A DNA stretch of 64,000 bases from Sulfomarinibacter sp963733915 (GTDB lineage: Bacteria > Acidobacteriota > Thermoanaerobaculia > Thermoanaerobaculales > Sulfomarinibacteraceae), in NCBI GenBank assembly GCA_963733915.1, contig CAVTEP010000001.1:372001-436000 (forward strand), given 5' to 3'. A program made the position numbers and the translations under genes. Positions within the stretch are counted from its first letter, which is position 1; every line of letters begins with the position of its first letter. The notes under the pieces are model-generated. The model saw nothing but the letters and a program-made list of their open reading frames with translations. It did no database searches and was not told the origin of the DNA. Below, one piece after another: positions 47,611-57,457 of the stretch.

Positions 47611-49407
47611 TCACTCTCCGCTCTTCTCCTTCGCGCCACCGCCACTGGTCAAGGTGGTGTAGCGATCGACGCCGACGCCGCTCCACGTCTCTACCGTCCC
47701 GTCGGGCCAGTGCACCTCCACCCGATCGACGGCCGTGCCGTCCGCCAGACCGATCAGCAGCCGGGGGTCGTTGGCGGAGGCATAGCCCCCATCCGTACGC
47801 ACCCGCCGCCAGAGGACGGGCTTCCCCTTGCGGTGGATTCCGACCCAGGCGCCGATCTGGTCCCGGTGAGGGGTGCCCGCGACCAGCCGCAGACCGATCC
47901 AGTGCTTGGTGTTGCCGACGGTGTTGACGAGCAGACGCGCGCGTCCGTTGCAATTCTCCAGCAGCACATCGGTGTCGCCGTCGTTGTCGACATCGCCGAA
48001 GGCGAGGCCCCGGCTGACCTCGGAGAGCTCGAAGACCGAGCCCGCCGTCGCGGTCACATCCAGGAAACGGTTGGACCCGATGTTGTGAAACAGCTGGTTG
48101 GGCTGGTGCATCGGGAAAGGATCGTTCTTTCGCACCAGGGCTTCGATGACAAAGACGTCGCCGCTCGCCGTCATCAGGTCGAGCAGACCGTCGTTGTCGT
48201 AGTCGAAAAACCGCACCCCCCAGCTGGTGCGGCCGACGCTCGGCGGGCCGAGACCACTGGTGGTGGTCCGGTCTTCGAAAAACCCGGTCCCGTCGTTGAT
48301 GTAGAGGGTGTTGGTCTGGTAGCCGAGGTGGGTCATGAACAGATCCTCGTCGCCGTCGCGGTCGAAGTCGGCGGCATCCACCCCCATGCTCGACTCGGAA
48401 CGCCCGTCCGCATTGACCGCGGTGCCTCCGAACAGGGCGTCGTTGACGAAGCTGCCGTCGCGCTGGTTGATCCACATGTGGTTTGGCAGCATGTCGTTGG
48501 CGACGTAGACGTCCATCCAACCGTCGAGGTTGAAATCGGCGGCCATGACGCCCAGGGCCTTGCCGGCCTCGTGCCGGATCCCGGCCTTGAGAGACCAGTC
48601 CTCGAAGCTGCCGTCGCCCCGGTTGCGGTAGAGCCGGTTGGTGACGGCGCCGTAGGCCTCGGGCGCGCAATAGCCGGGGATTCCGGAGGGCAGCCGGCAG
48701 ATCAGGTGTTTCTCGTAGGAAAAGTCGAGATAACTGCCGACGAAGAGGTCGAGCCAGCCATCGCGATCGAAGTCGAGGAAGGTGGCGCCCGTGTTCCAGC
48801 GGGGATCGTCGATACCGGCTGCCGCGATCACCTCCTCGAAGGTGCCGTCGCCCTTGTTTCTCCACAGCTGGTTGGGGCCGAAGTTGCTGAGAAAGATGTC
48901 GACCCAACCGTCGTTGTCGTAGTCGGCCACCGCGACGCCGACGCCATAGCCGTCGGCCCGGATCCCGGAGGCTTCGGTCACGTCGGTGAACGAGAGGACC
49001 CGGCTGCCGTCCTCCGCGATCACCAGGTCGTTGCGGTAGAGACGGTCGCGGAGGGGGTAGCCCTTCTGCGGTGGCAGGATGGCGTCGGTGACGCTCTTGC
49101 CGGGACCGAGCATCGTGCCCTGGATCAGGTAGAGGTCGAGGTCGCCGTCGTTGTCGTAGTCGAGCATGCCGCAGCCGGGCCCGCTGATCTCGACGATGTA
49201 GAACTCGCCGGAGACGCCGGCAAAGTGCACGAAGTCGACTCCGAGCTCTTCGGCGCGATCGACGAACAAGTCGGTGGGCGTGGCCGGCTTCTCGGCGCGT
49301 GCCGAGCAGGGTGCGACCGCCAGGACCAGCGCCAGCAGCCAGACCGACTCACAGCGGTGCGCCACCGAAGCCCTCCCGTACCGCCGTTTCGATTCAATGC
49401 GCCACAT
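47611..49407 (-). CDS. CRTAC1-family FG-GAP/ASPIC protein (second copy), 598 aa
   Basis: A signal peptide (VWLLALVLAVAPCSARA, about residues 22-38) is followed by the N-terminal CRTAC1 motif VDFVHFAGVSGEFYIVEISG. Many FG-GAP calcium loops come next (DYDNDGDLDLYLIQG, DYDNDGWVDIFLSN, DFDRDGWLDLFVGSY, DFNLDGWMDVYVAND), then a C-terminal ASPIC/UnbV domain (DQIGAWVGIHRKG, DGGYASANDPRLLIGLA). Same architecture as the gene at 33918-35548 but clearly divergent. Intact; the first ATG is used, though a later start near residue 15 would still leave the signal peptide. Confidence 0.88.
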   Translation of the reverse strand: MWRIESKRRYGRASVAHRCESVWLLALVLAVAPCSARAEKPATPTDLFVDRAEELGVDFVHFAGVSGEFYIVEISGPGCGMLDYDNDGDLDLYLIQGTMLGPGKSVTDAILPPQKGYPLRDRLYRNDLVIAEDGSRVLSFTDVTEASGIRADGYGVGVAVADYDNDGWVDIFLSNFGPNQLWRNKGDGTFEEVIAAAGIDDPRWNTGATFLDFDRDGWLDLFVGSYLDFSYEKHLICRLPSGIPGYCAPEAYGAVTNRLYRNRGDGSFEDWSLKAGIRHEAGKALGVMAADFNLDGWMDVYVANDMLPNHMWINQRDGSFVNDALFGGTAVNADGRSESSMGVDAADFDRDGDEDLFMTHLGYQTNTLYINDGTGFFEDRTTTSGLGPPSVGRTSWGVRFFDYDNDGLLDLMTASGDVFVIEALVRKNDPFPMHQPNQLFHNIGSNRFLDVTATAGSVFELSEVSRGLAFGDVDNDGDTDVLLENCNGRARLLVNTVGNTKHWIGLRLVAGTPHRDQIGAWVGIHRKGKPVLWRRVRTDGGYASANDPRLLIGLADGTAVDRVEVHWPDGTVETWSGVGVDRYTTLTSGGGAKEKSGE

Positions 49408-49519
49408 GGAACCTCAATGAATACCTCGAGATACGCGATGATGCTAACACACGGATCCAGCTCGATCTTCGTTCGGTGACGCGGACGCGGTACAGTCTCT
49501 CCCCGAGGAAGGAGAATCC
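49408..49519. promoter_or_regulatory. Divergent intergenic region
   Basis: This gap separates the minus-strand CRTAC1 unit from the plus-strand CocE-like gene. GAGGAAGGAG immediately precedes the ATG at 49520 and is a strong ribosome site. TACAGT (49490-49495) is a possible -10 element without a convincing -35. Confidence 0.35.
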
Positions 49520-51530
49520 ATGAAACGCATCGAACCCCTCCGCGCGTTGACCGTGCTCGTTCTGATTCTCGGTGTTCTGTTGCTCACCGGTCGATCGGTG
49601 GCGCAGACCGCGACCGCGCCGGCGGCCGTCCCAGGCTCCAGCAGCTTCCTACCAGGACCTGCCGAGCGAGACCCCGGACACCCTCGTGCCCACCTACGAC
49701 GGATTCGACTACACCAGACGGGAGGTCATGATCCCGATGCGCGACGGGGTCAGACTGCACACGGTGATCCTGGTGCCCAAGGACGCCGAGGGCGCGCCCA
49801 TGCTGCTGACCCGCACGCCCTACGACGCCACGGCGCTGACGACTCACGCTCAAAGCTCGCACCTCGGCCCGGCCCTCGCCGGCTACGACAACGCCTACGA
49901 TGTGATCGTCGACGGCGGCTACATCCGCGTCGTCCAGGACGTGCGCGGCAAGTACGGCTCGGAGGGCGACTACGTGATGAACCGCCCGCTCCACGGGCCG
50001 CAGAACCCGACCCCGGTCGACCACGCCACCGACACCTGGGACACCATCGACTGGCTGGTCAAGAACGTCCCGGAGTCGAACGGCAGGGTCGGCATCCTCG
50101 GCATCTCCTACGACGGCTTCCTGACCCTGATGGCGCTCGTCAATCCGCACCCGGCGCTCAAGGTGGCGGTGCCGATGAACCCGATGGTCGACGGCTGGAT
50201 GGGCGACGACTGGTTCCACTACGGCGCCTTTCGTCAGCAGAACATGCCGTATATGTACGATCAGGTGGCGACCCGGAAGAACGAAGCGAAGTGGTGGACG
50301 AGCTTCTTCGACGACTACGACACCTACATGACGGCCGGGTCCGCCGGCGAGCTCGGCCGCAGCCGCGGGCTCGAGCAGATCGGGTTCTGGCGGAAGATCC
50401 TGGCCCATCCGAGCTACGACGCGTTCTGGCGCGACCAGGCGGTGGACAAGGTGCTGGCAGAGCGAGCCGCTGACCGTGCCGGTGATGCTGGTGCACGGCC
50501 TCTGGGACCAGGAGGACATCTATGGCGACATCGCCGTCTACAAGGCGATCGAGCCCAAGGACACCGCCAACGACCGGGTGTTTCTGGTCATGGGACCCTG
50601 GAACCACGGCCAGCAGATCGAGGACGGCAGCACCCTCGGCATCCTGAAGTTCAACAGCGACACCGCGCTCAGCTTCCGGCGCGAGATCCTGGCGCCGTTT
50701 CTCGCCCGTTACCTGATGGACGACGCGCCCGCGGCCGAGGTGCCGCCGGTGTTCGCCTTCGAGACCGGAACCAACACCTGGCGACGGTTGACCGCCTGGC
50801 CGGCCGGCTGCGTGAGCGGCTGCACGGTCGAGGCGACGCCGCTCTATCTCGCCGCCGGTCTCGGGCTCGGCTTCGAGGCTCCGCAGCCGGGAGATTCGGC
50901 GTTCGACGAGTACGTCTCCGACCCCGCCAAGCCGGTGCCCTTCCGCGCCCGCCCCATCGAGCCGGTCGGCTATGAGGACAAAGGCCTGACCTGGCCGCAG
51001 TGGCTGGTCGACGACCAGCGCGAGGCCTCGGGCCGCCCCGACGTGCTGGTCTTCAGCTCGGAGGTGCTCGACGAAACCGGTCAAGATCAGCGGCGAGCCG
51101 ATCGCCAACCTGGTCGCCTCGACCAGCGGCACCGACTCGGACTGGGTCGTCAAGCTGATCGACGTCTACCCGCGACGAGGTGGCGGGCCAGCCGGCGATG
51201 GGCGGCTACCAGCTGATGGTCTCGGCCGACATCTTCCGCGGCCGCTACCGCGAGAGCTTCGAAGTGGCCGCACCGGTCGCGGCCGATGAACCGCTGCTCT
51301 ACCGCTTCGCCCTGCCGACGGCCAACCACGTCTTCCTGCCCGGCCACCGGATCATGGTCCAGATCCAGTCGAGCTGGTTCCCCCTCTACGACCGCAACCC
51401 GCAGACCTTCGTGCCCAGCATCTTCTGGGCCAAGCCGGAGGACTTCCAGAAGGCGACCCAGCGCATCTACCACGCACCCGGGAAGGAGAGCTTCATCGAG
51501 CTACCGATGGTCGTGACGCCGGATAATTGA
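49520..51530 (+). CDS. CocE/NonD-family (X-Pro dipeptidyl-peptidase S15-like) secreted hydrolase, about 668 aa
   Basis: A signal peptide (LTVLVLILGVLLLTG) precedes an alpha/beta hydrolase: REVMIPMRDGVRLHTVILVP, VQDVRGKYGSEGDY, the nucleophile motif GISYDG with Ser at about residue 195, and VMLVHGLWDQED near the catalytic Asp. A C-terminal jelly-roll domain ends with FALPTANHVFLPGHRIMVQI. Relatives are alpha-amino-acid ester hydrolases, cocaine esterase and glutaryl acylases acting on esters or amides. Insertions near 49645, 50465, 51079 and 51173 break the frame. The substrate is unknown; an exported amino-acid ester or amide hydrolase is most likely. Confidence 0.85.
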
Positions 51531-51598
51531 CGCTGAGGCGCAGAGGGGTGGTCGCCGAGCACCACGAGAGGCGAGGCCTGCGTCTCTGCGCCTCTGCG
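51531..51598. terminator. Hairpin between convergent genes, probable bidirectional terminator
   Basis: Arms 51531-51545 and 51584-51598 are complementary at 14 of 15 positions (GAGGCGCAGAG with its complement). An inner GTGGT/ACCAC stem can extend the structure. It fills the whole gap between the CocE-like stop and the dehydrogenase stop. There is no T-run, so termination would rely on the structure or Rho. Confidence 0.5.
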
Positions 51599-52777
51599 TT
51601 AGGAAAAACTCAGCTTTTCGGTCATCGGGATACCGCGCCTTTTCATCTCTTCGACAAACAGCGTCGCCGGGACGCCGATCTCCACCGGTTTGACGCCGCG
51701 CGGGGTCTGCCCTCTGGCGTTCATGATGGCGACAATGGCGCCGTGCCAGCCGGTGGTCCGCTCCATGGCGGTGAATCCGGTCGCTTCGTCGTAGTAGTCG
51801 ATCACCTCGACCATGGCCTCGGCAGGCCGCCCGTCCTTTTCACCGAGCGCCTTGACTCTGACGATGACAAAGTCCCGGTCGTCTGCCGTGGCCCTGATCT
51901 TCGGTCCCACGCACGCGTGGAGGACATCCCTCGGCACGACCTCGACCCCGTTGACTCTGACCGCTTCGAGGTCCATCAGACCCATGTCGATGACGGTCTT
52001 CCACTGCTCGAAGTGGCCCTTCCAGCGCAGGGTCTTGTTCTGAAAGGTCCGGACCTTGCCCTCGAAGGTCCAGGGTGCGGTCGAGGTGCCGCCGCCGGCG
52101 ACGAAGGCCTCCATCGTGCCGATCGGTTCGGGGAACTCGACCAGCTCGTAGTCCTCGCGCTGGAAGGTCGGCACCTTCGTGACCTTGCCGTTGCGAAGAA
52201 AGACCGCCTCGCCGTAGTACTCGTTGGTGAGGCCCGCGATGTTGAAGGTGCAGACGTAGTTGAAGGGCGGTTTTGGGTGCTGGTCGTTGCCCCCGTCCCA
52301 CATGTAGACGTGATCGGTCCGGTCGAGCAGCGACATGGCGTAGACCGACAGCGAGGTTCCCATCCCCGGGACCTGGCCGCAGTCGGGGATGACCGCGACG
52401 CCGGCTTGGGCGGCGTCGTCGTCCAGCTTCAGTTGTTCCCGGACGAGGTCCGTATTGCCACCGAGGTCGCACATGCAGGCGCGGCCGCGGACGGCCGCCT
52501 CGGTGATGGCGGGGTTGAGCCAGTAGGGGACTGCGGAGAGAAAGGAGTCGACCCCGGTGAGAAACGACACGAGCTCCTTTTCATCGGTGACGTCCAGGGC
52601 GACGGCTTTGGCGATCTCGGTGTTCAGGAGAGCGTTGACTCTCCGCGCGGAAGCCTCGGCCGCCCCTCGATCGAGGTCCGCGATCAGCACCCGTTCCGCG
52701 TCGCCGAATCTGGCCATGTCATAGGCCGCGGCGGTTCCCTGGCGGCCGCCGCCGAGCACGGCGTAGGTGTATTTCAT
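51599..52777 (-). CDS. Saccharopine-dehydrogenase-family oxidoreductase (lysine 6-dehydrogenase-like), 392 aa
   Basis: The N-terminal Rossmann motif GGGRQG (residues 9-14) is followed by VLIADLDRGAAEASARR. The saccharopine-dehydrogenase substrate domain has CDLGGNTDLV, VIPDCGQVPGMGTSLSVYAM, TMEAFVAGGGTSTAPW and TLRWKGHFEQW, closest in layout to lysine 6-dehydrogenase and carboxynorspermidine-dehydrogenase relatives. It would oxidise an amino group with NAD(P). It lies 57 bases after mttB3 on the same strand, so the enzyme may act on the amine left after demethylation. Intact; the exact amino-acid substrate is not deducible. Confidence 0.85.
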   Translation of the reverse strand: MKYTYAVLGGGRQGTAAAYDMARFGDAERVLIADLDRGAAEASARRVNALLNTEIAKAVALDVTDEKELVSFLTGVDSFLSAVPYWLNPAITEAAVRGRACMCDLGGNTDLVREQLKLDDDAAQAGVAVIPDCGQVPGMGTSLSVYAMSLLDRTDHVYMWDGGNDQHPKPPFNYVCTFNIAGLTNEYYGEAVFLRNGKVTKVPTFQREDYELVEFPEPIGTMEAFVAGGGTSTAPWTFEGKVRTFQNKTLRWKGHFEQWKTVIDMGLMDLEAVRVNGVEVVPRDVLHACVGPKIRATADDRDFVIVRVKALGEKDGRPAEAMVEVIDYYDEATGFTAMERTTGWHGAIVAIMNARGQTPRGVKPVEIGVPATLFVEEMKRRGIPMTEKLSFS

Positions 52778-52834
52778 GTTCGCCCTCCCATCATCCGCGT
52801 CAATAACCCGGCGAATTCCGCTGTTTCAACTCCA

Positions 52835-54250
52835 TCAGCCCGCCATCGAACGGATCTTCGCCTCACCGCGGGCGATCAACTCGGCGTGGTCCTCGGGAGA
52901 CGTGGTCCCTTCCAGGAGGTCCCGGGTGTGGCGGCGCAATCGCTCATCGGCCTTCGGGCGCCCCTGCTGCCGCCAGTCCTCGATCGTCAGATTGGGAAAG
53001 ATCGCGCTTTCGAAGTAGGCGCTGCGGTAGTGCTCGAGGGTGCTGGCGGCCATCAGGAAGTTGCCGGCCGGCCCGACCTCGGCCACGTCGTCGATCGCGA
53101 GAGCGTCGTCGTCGAGCGCGAAACCGCCGGCCAATCGACGCGCCTGGGTGATGACCTCGTCGGCGTAGACGATGACCCCCGGGGACATAGTCGTCGAGCC
53201 GAGGTTGTCGCCGACAAACGGCGCCAGCCCAACCTTGCCCAGACAGCTGAGCAGGTGGTTGGTCCACTGGTGTCCGGCCGCGATGAGATCGGCCCCCCAG
53301 CCCATACCGCTGCCGGAGGTCCCGCAGTGGGGGAGCTTGTAGTACGCCATCATCTCGGCGCATGCGAGGTCGAGCAGATAGCTGATCGGGTCGTAGAAGT
53401 TGGCCATTCCCTTCATGTCGAAGAAGGCGGGCAGCATGCCGAGGATGACGGGCGTCCCCTTTCGGAAAACCTGGCTCAGCACCAACCCGGCGAGCAGCTC
53501 GGCGTTCAACATCGCCAGGATGCCGGCCGGGGTGATCGGGGTCGTGGTGCCGGCCATGCCGTAGTTGGAGTAGATGAAGGGCAGGCCCCGCTCGATGGTG
53601 GCCCACATCTTGTCCACCGTGCCCCGGTTGATCACCAGCGGCGTCACCGGGTTGAAGTAAGGAATCACAAAGGGCCGCGACCCGAGGTCGGGGTGGAGCT
53701 CTTCGAGCAGATCGAGCACCGCGGGAAAGCTCTCTTCCCTGGACACCAGGAGGACCAGCGGCTTGGTGCTGTTGGCGATCATTTCCAGGGTCGCGTAGAG
53801 ATCGGATTGCTCTGGGTCGATGTCGTGGATGATGCCGATGGTCGAGATGACGTCGAAGGCGGGCAGCGATTCACCCAGCCGGACCATCGTCTCCATGTGC
53901 CGGCGTTGGAACTCAACCACCTCGTCGGTGACGGGGTCCTGGTAGTTGAGGGCGGTCACGCCGATCCCGAAACGGGTCTCGGAGCGCCCGCCGAGTTGGA
54001 ACGCGAAACGTCCCCTCCGATCGAAGATGTCGATGCGGGCAGGGGCGGCATCGAGGGACCACTGGACGAGATCGGCCGGGATCCGGACGCGTTCGTCCTC
54101 GAGCCGGGCGCCGGCCCCTCCAAGGGCGCGCCGGGCGGGCTCCGAGTCGACCCGCACCCCGACCGTTTCCAGGATGTGGAGGGACCGGTCGTGGACCCGG
54201 TTGATCTGTTGCCTGGTCATCGCGCTGAGCTTCGGGCGGACGCGCTGCAT
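52835..54250 (-). CDS. MttB-superfamily corrinoid methyltransferase, non-pyrrolysine (MttB3), 471 aa
   Basis: Complete MttB fold: VHDRSLHILETVGVRV, a mid-barrel YSNYGMAGTTTPITPAGILAM, PHCGTSGSGMGWGADLIAAG and a C-terminal EVGPAGNFLMAASTLEHYRS. No in-frame amber codon. GGAGGG precedes the ATG at 54250 by seven bases. It shares no close spacing with a corrinoid protein gene, only with the dehydrogenase downstream. It is clearly divergent from MttB1 and MttB2, so a different N-methylated substrate is likely, possibly a betaine or methylated lysine given its partner. That substrate is speculation. Confidence 0.88.
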   Translation of the reverse strand: MQRVRPKLSAMTRQQINRVHDRSLHILETVGVRVDSEPARRALGGAGARLEDERVRIPADLVQWSLDAAPARIDIFDRRGRFAFQLGGRSETRFGIGVTALNYQDPVTDEVVEFQRRHMETMVRLGESLPAFDVISTIGIIHDIDPEQSDLYATLEMIANSTKPLVLLVSREESFPAVLDLLEELHPDLGSRPFVIPYFNPVTPLVINRGTVDKMWATIERGLPFIYSNYGMAGTTTPITPAGILAMLNAELLAGLVLSQVFRKGTPVILGMLPAFFDMKGMANFYDPISYLLDLACAEMMAYYKLPHCGTSGSGMGWGADLIAAGHQWTNHLLSCLGKVGLAPFVGDNLGSTTMSPGVIVYADEVITQARRLAGGFALDDDALAIDDVAEVGPAGNFLMAASTLEHYRSAYFESAIFPNLTIEDWRQQGRPKADERLRRHTRDLLEGTTSPEDHAELIARGEAKIRSMAG

Positions 54251-54556
54251 GGATCATCCCTCCATTGAGCTCGCATATCTCACCAGCTTTCTGCTGCGGC
54301 CGGCGATGCATCGCACCCAGCGGCGCTTTCTCGCCTCGGGGTGCTCGGCGTACCGTCGAGTACGTCTCCGCGCCCCTCGGGTCGAAAACCCCACTGGGCA
54401 CGGCACCTCGCCGCCCTCGCGACGAAACCCGGTGAGACATGCGGGCTAGCGTAGATCTTACACTCTCTCGATCAATCGAAAGTCGAGGCGTTTGGTAGAC
54501 TCTCGCCGCCGACAGCCGTGACCCAGAAACACCGTGCGGGAGGCAGGGAGGCGAAG
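54251..54556. other. Divergent intergenic region of about 300 bases
   Basis: No gene was found here. It separates mttB3 (minus) from the peptidase cluster (plus) and should hold both promoters. TCGATCAATCGA at about 54468-54479 is a short inverted repeat, a possible operator. GGGAGGCGAAG just before 54557 is the ribosome site of the next gene. Confidence 0.4.
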
Positions 54557-57391
54557 ATGATGGATTCCAGTTCGGGGCCGGTTCGCTGCTTGAAAACCGC
54601 GGCGACGCTCGTCCTCGCGTCACTGTGTCTGGCGGCGATACCGCTCGCCGCGGCTGATCGAAACGCCCCCGACACGACCGAACCGGGCTCGGTCGAGGCC
54701 ATCGCCAGCTTCACCACCGACCCGCAATTCGTCAGCCCCTGGGTGGCGTACCTGCCCGAGGCCGACGGCGTTCCCTCGCCGACCGACTTTCTGGGCCGCA
54801 TCATGGGCGCCGCCGGCGAGCTGACGCGGTTGGAGGAGATCTACGGGTATCTGAGGGCGTTGGCGGAGGCCTCGCCGCGCGTTCAGCTCGAGACGATCGG
54901 CCGCACCGAGGAGGGACGCGAGATCATGCTGGTCGCGATCGCCGACGAGGAGGGGATCCGCAACCTGGCCGAGCTCAAGGCCGCCACCGCCGCCCTCGCC
55001 GATCCGAGAACGACCGACCCCGAGCGCGCGGAAGTCATCATCGCCGGCGCCAGGCCCATCTACTACATCAACGCGGGCCTCCACGCCGACGAAACGAGCT
55101 CGCCCGAGGCGGTCCTCGAGCTCGTCTACCGGCTGGCGGTTTCCGAGCAGCCGATGATCCGGCGGATCCGCGAGCGGGTGGTGGTACTCGTCAACCCGGT
55201 CTCCAACCCCGACGGCCGGGCCAAGATGGCGGACTGGTTCTACCGCTACCTCAAGGGTCGGACCGATTACGACGAGCTGCCGCGGCAGTCGCCGCCGTAT
55301 TGGGGCCGCTACGTCTTTGTCGACGCCAACCGCGACGCCCACCAGCAGACCCAGGAGCTGATGAAGGCGATCTACCACATGTTCTGGGACTTTCACCCGA
55401 CGGTGGTCCACGATCTCCACGAGTCCTTCGCCCTGCTCCAGACCTGGAATGGGACCGGGCCCTACAATCCCTATCTCGATCCGATCGTAACCAGCGAGTT
55501 TCTCGAGATGAGCTTTCACGAGGTGACGAGGATGACCGGCCTCGGCATGCCGGGGGTGTGGACCTGGGGATTCGGCGACGGCTACGGTCACCACTACGTC
55601 GACTCGGTGGCGATGAACCACAACGCGATCGGCCGCGGCTACGAGACCTACGGCAACGCCACCGGCGAGACCGTCGAACGGGTGCTCGAGCCCTGGGAGA
55701 CGAGCCGCGAGTGGTACCGGCAGTGGCCGGCCTCGAACCCCCTGGTGTGGTCGATGCGTGACAGCGTGAACTACACCGAGACCGGTCTGCTCGCCGCCCT
55801 CGACTACACCGCGGTCAACGCGACCGAGATGCTGAGGAACTACTACCGCAAGGGCTACAAGTCCTGGCACAAGGGCAGGACCGATGCGCCCTTCGCGATC
55901 GTGATCCGCGCCGACCAGGGCGACCGCCGTCGCGTCGCGCAGATGGTCGACCTCCTGATGCTGCAGGGCATCGAGGTCGCTCGATCGCGCGAGGCCTTCA
56001 CCATCGAGGATGCGATATTCCCGCGGTGGACCTTTGTCGTCCGCCTCGACCAGCCTTACCGCAACTACGCCGTCGACCTCCTGTTGCCGCAGACCTTCGT
56101 TTTTGAAGAGGGTCAGCTGCCCTACGACGATGTTTCCTGGTCCCTGCCCGTGCACTACGGCGTGGAGACCGTGAGCGTCGCCGACCGGCGAATTTTCGAG
56201 GTGCCGCTCGAGCCGCTGACCGCCGCCGTCCCGGTGGTCGGGTCGGTCGCCGGCCACGGCCCGTTCTTCCTGCTCCGCGACACCGGGCAGGAGGCGCTGC
56301 TTGCCGCCCGCTACCGGCTACAGGGCTTTGCGGTCGAGATCACCGAGCGGGGCTTCCAGTCCGGATCGGTGGATTACCCGGCGGGCTCGTGGATCCTGCC
56401 GCCCCAGACCGGGCTCGAGGAGGCGCTGGTCCCGGTGGCGCGCGAGCTGGCGCTCGATTTCGACAGCGTGGCCTCCGCCCCCGACGTGCCCCGCCACGAC
56501 GCGCCCGCCCCGCGGCTCGGGGTCTGGGTGCCCTGGGCCGACACCGACACCATCGGCTGGCTGCGTTACACCCTCGACCGGCGCGGGGTGCCCTACACCT
56601 ATCTCCGGGACGAGGACATCCGCGCCGGTGGGTTGCGCGAGCGCGTGGACATGATCCTCTACGGCAGCGTCGACCTCGACCTCCAGGGACAGATCCACGG
56701 CATCCCCCCGACCGCCGGCCCGATGGCCTTCGAGGCCACGGCTGAGTTTCCGAACCTCGGTCAACCGGCCGCTTCAACCGACATCACCGGCGGCCCCGGT
56801 TGGACCGGGCTCGCCGCTCTCGAGCAATTCGTCGATCGGGGCGGCGCCCTGCTGACCCTCGGCAACGGTTCCGCGCTGGTCCTCGAAGGGGGTCTGGTGC
56901 GCAACGTGCGCCGCGCCTACGACACCGGCATCAGGACCCCGGGGGTGGAGCTCCGGACCCACTTCCTCGATCCCGACCACCCGCTGGCCTACGGCTACGG
57001 CGGCACCACCTCGGTGTTCCGCTTCAACTACCCGGTCTACGACGTGCCGCGCCGCTGGCTGCGCATGGCCTACTGCACCTCGTGCCTCGACGGGCCGGTG
57101 GACAAGCGGTGGGTGGTCATGGAGTGGGGTGCGGCTTCTCCCGAAGACCGAGCAGCGACCGGTCCCGCGACCGGAAACATGGTCGTCAGCGGCGGCGTCC
57201 TGGCCGAGGAAAAGCTCGAGGGCCGCCCGGCGATCCTCGCCGTACCCACCGGTGACGGCATGGTGGTGGCCTATAACTTCAACCCGATGCACCGCGATCT
57301 CAACCGCTCGGACTACCGGCTGCTGTGGAACGCGATCCTCAACTGGGAGTTTCTCGTCGCGGCTCCCGCGTCCGGATCCGACGTTCCATAA
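54557..57391 (+). CDS. Secreted M14-family zinc carboxypeptidase with extra C-terminal domain, 944 aa
   Basis: A signal peptide (AATLVLASLCLAAIPLAAA) precedes an M14 domain. The zinc ligands are H176 and E179 in GLHADETSSPE and a later His of VHDLHESFAL (285-288); VVVLVNPVSNPDGRAK lies between. Length is well over a simple carboxypeptidase. Residues 500-944 include a region like a class I glutamine amidotransferase/ThuA fold (LGVWVPWADTDTIGWLRYTLDR, LEQFVDRGGALLTLGNGS) of unknown use. It trims C-terminal residues from peptides outside the cell. First of a peptide-degradation run; intact. Confidence 0.88.
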   Translation: MMDSSSGPVRCLKTAATLVLASLCLAAIPLAAADRNAPDTTEPGSVEAIASFTTDPQFVSPWVAYLPEADGVPSPTDFLGRIMGAAGELTRLEEIYGYLRALAEASPRVQLETIGRTEEGREIMLVAIADEEGIRNLAELKAATAALADPRTTDPERAEVIIAGARPIYYINAGLHADETSSPEAVLELVYRLAVSEQPMIRRIRERVVVLVNPVSNPDGRAKMADWFYRYLKGRTDYDELPRQSPPYWGRYVFVDANRDAHQQTQELMKAIYHMFWDFHPTVVHDLHESFALLQTWNGTGPYNPYLDPIVTSEFLEMSFHEVTRMTGLGMPGVWTWGFGDGYGHHYVDSVAMNHNAIGRGYETYGNATGETVERVLEPWETSREWYRQWPASNPLVWSMRDSVNYTETGLLAALDYTAVNATEMLRNYYRKGYKSWHKGRTDAPFAIVIRADQGDRRRVAQMVDLLMLQGIEVARSREAFTIEDAIFPRWTFVVRLDQPYRNYAVDLLLPQTFVFEEGQLPYDDVSWSLPVHYGVETVSVADRRIFEVPLEPLTAAVPVVGSVAGHGPFFLLRDTGQEALLAARYRLQGFAVEITERGFQSGSVDYPAGSWILPPQTGLEEALVPVARELALDFDSVASAPDVPRHDAPAPRLGVWVPWADTDTIGWLRYTLDRRGVPYTYLRDEDIRAGGLRERVDMILYGSVDLDLQGQIHGIPPTAGPMAFEATAEFPNLGQPAASTDITGGPGWTGLAALEQFVDRGGALLTLGNGSALVLEGGLVRNVRRAYDTGIRTPGVELRTHFLDPDHPLAYGYGGTTSVFRFNYPVYDVPRRWLRMAYCTSCLDGPVDKRWVVMEWGAASPEDRAATGPATGNMVVSGGVLAEEKLEGRPAILAVPTGDGMVVAYNFNPMHRDLNRSDYRLLWNAILNWEFLVAAPASGSDVP

Positions 57392-57457
57392 TGTGAAAAC
57401 CCCGACCGGATCGTAGTAGAGTAACGGCATCACGACGCCCGGTCTGGGGGAAGAAGC

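Noticed and set aside
16204..54250. Pyrrolysine-dependent MttB
   Set aside because: None of the three mttB genes has an in-frame amber codon in the region where Pyl occurs, and no pylT, pylS or pylBCD was seen. They belong to the non-Pyl branch.
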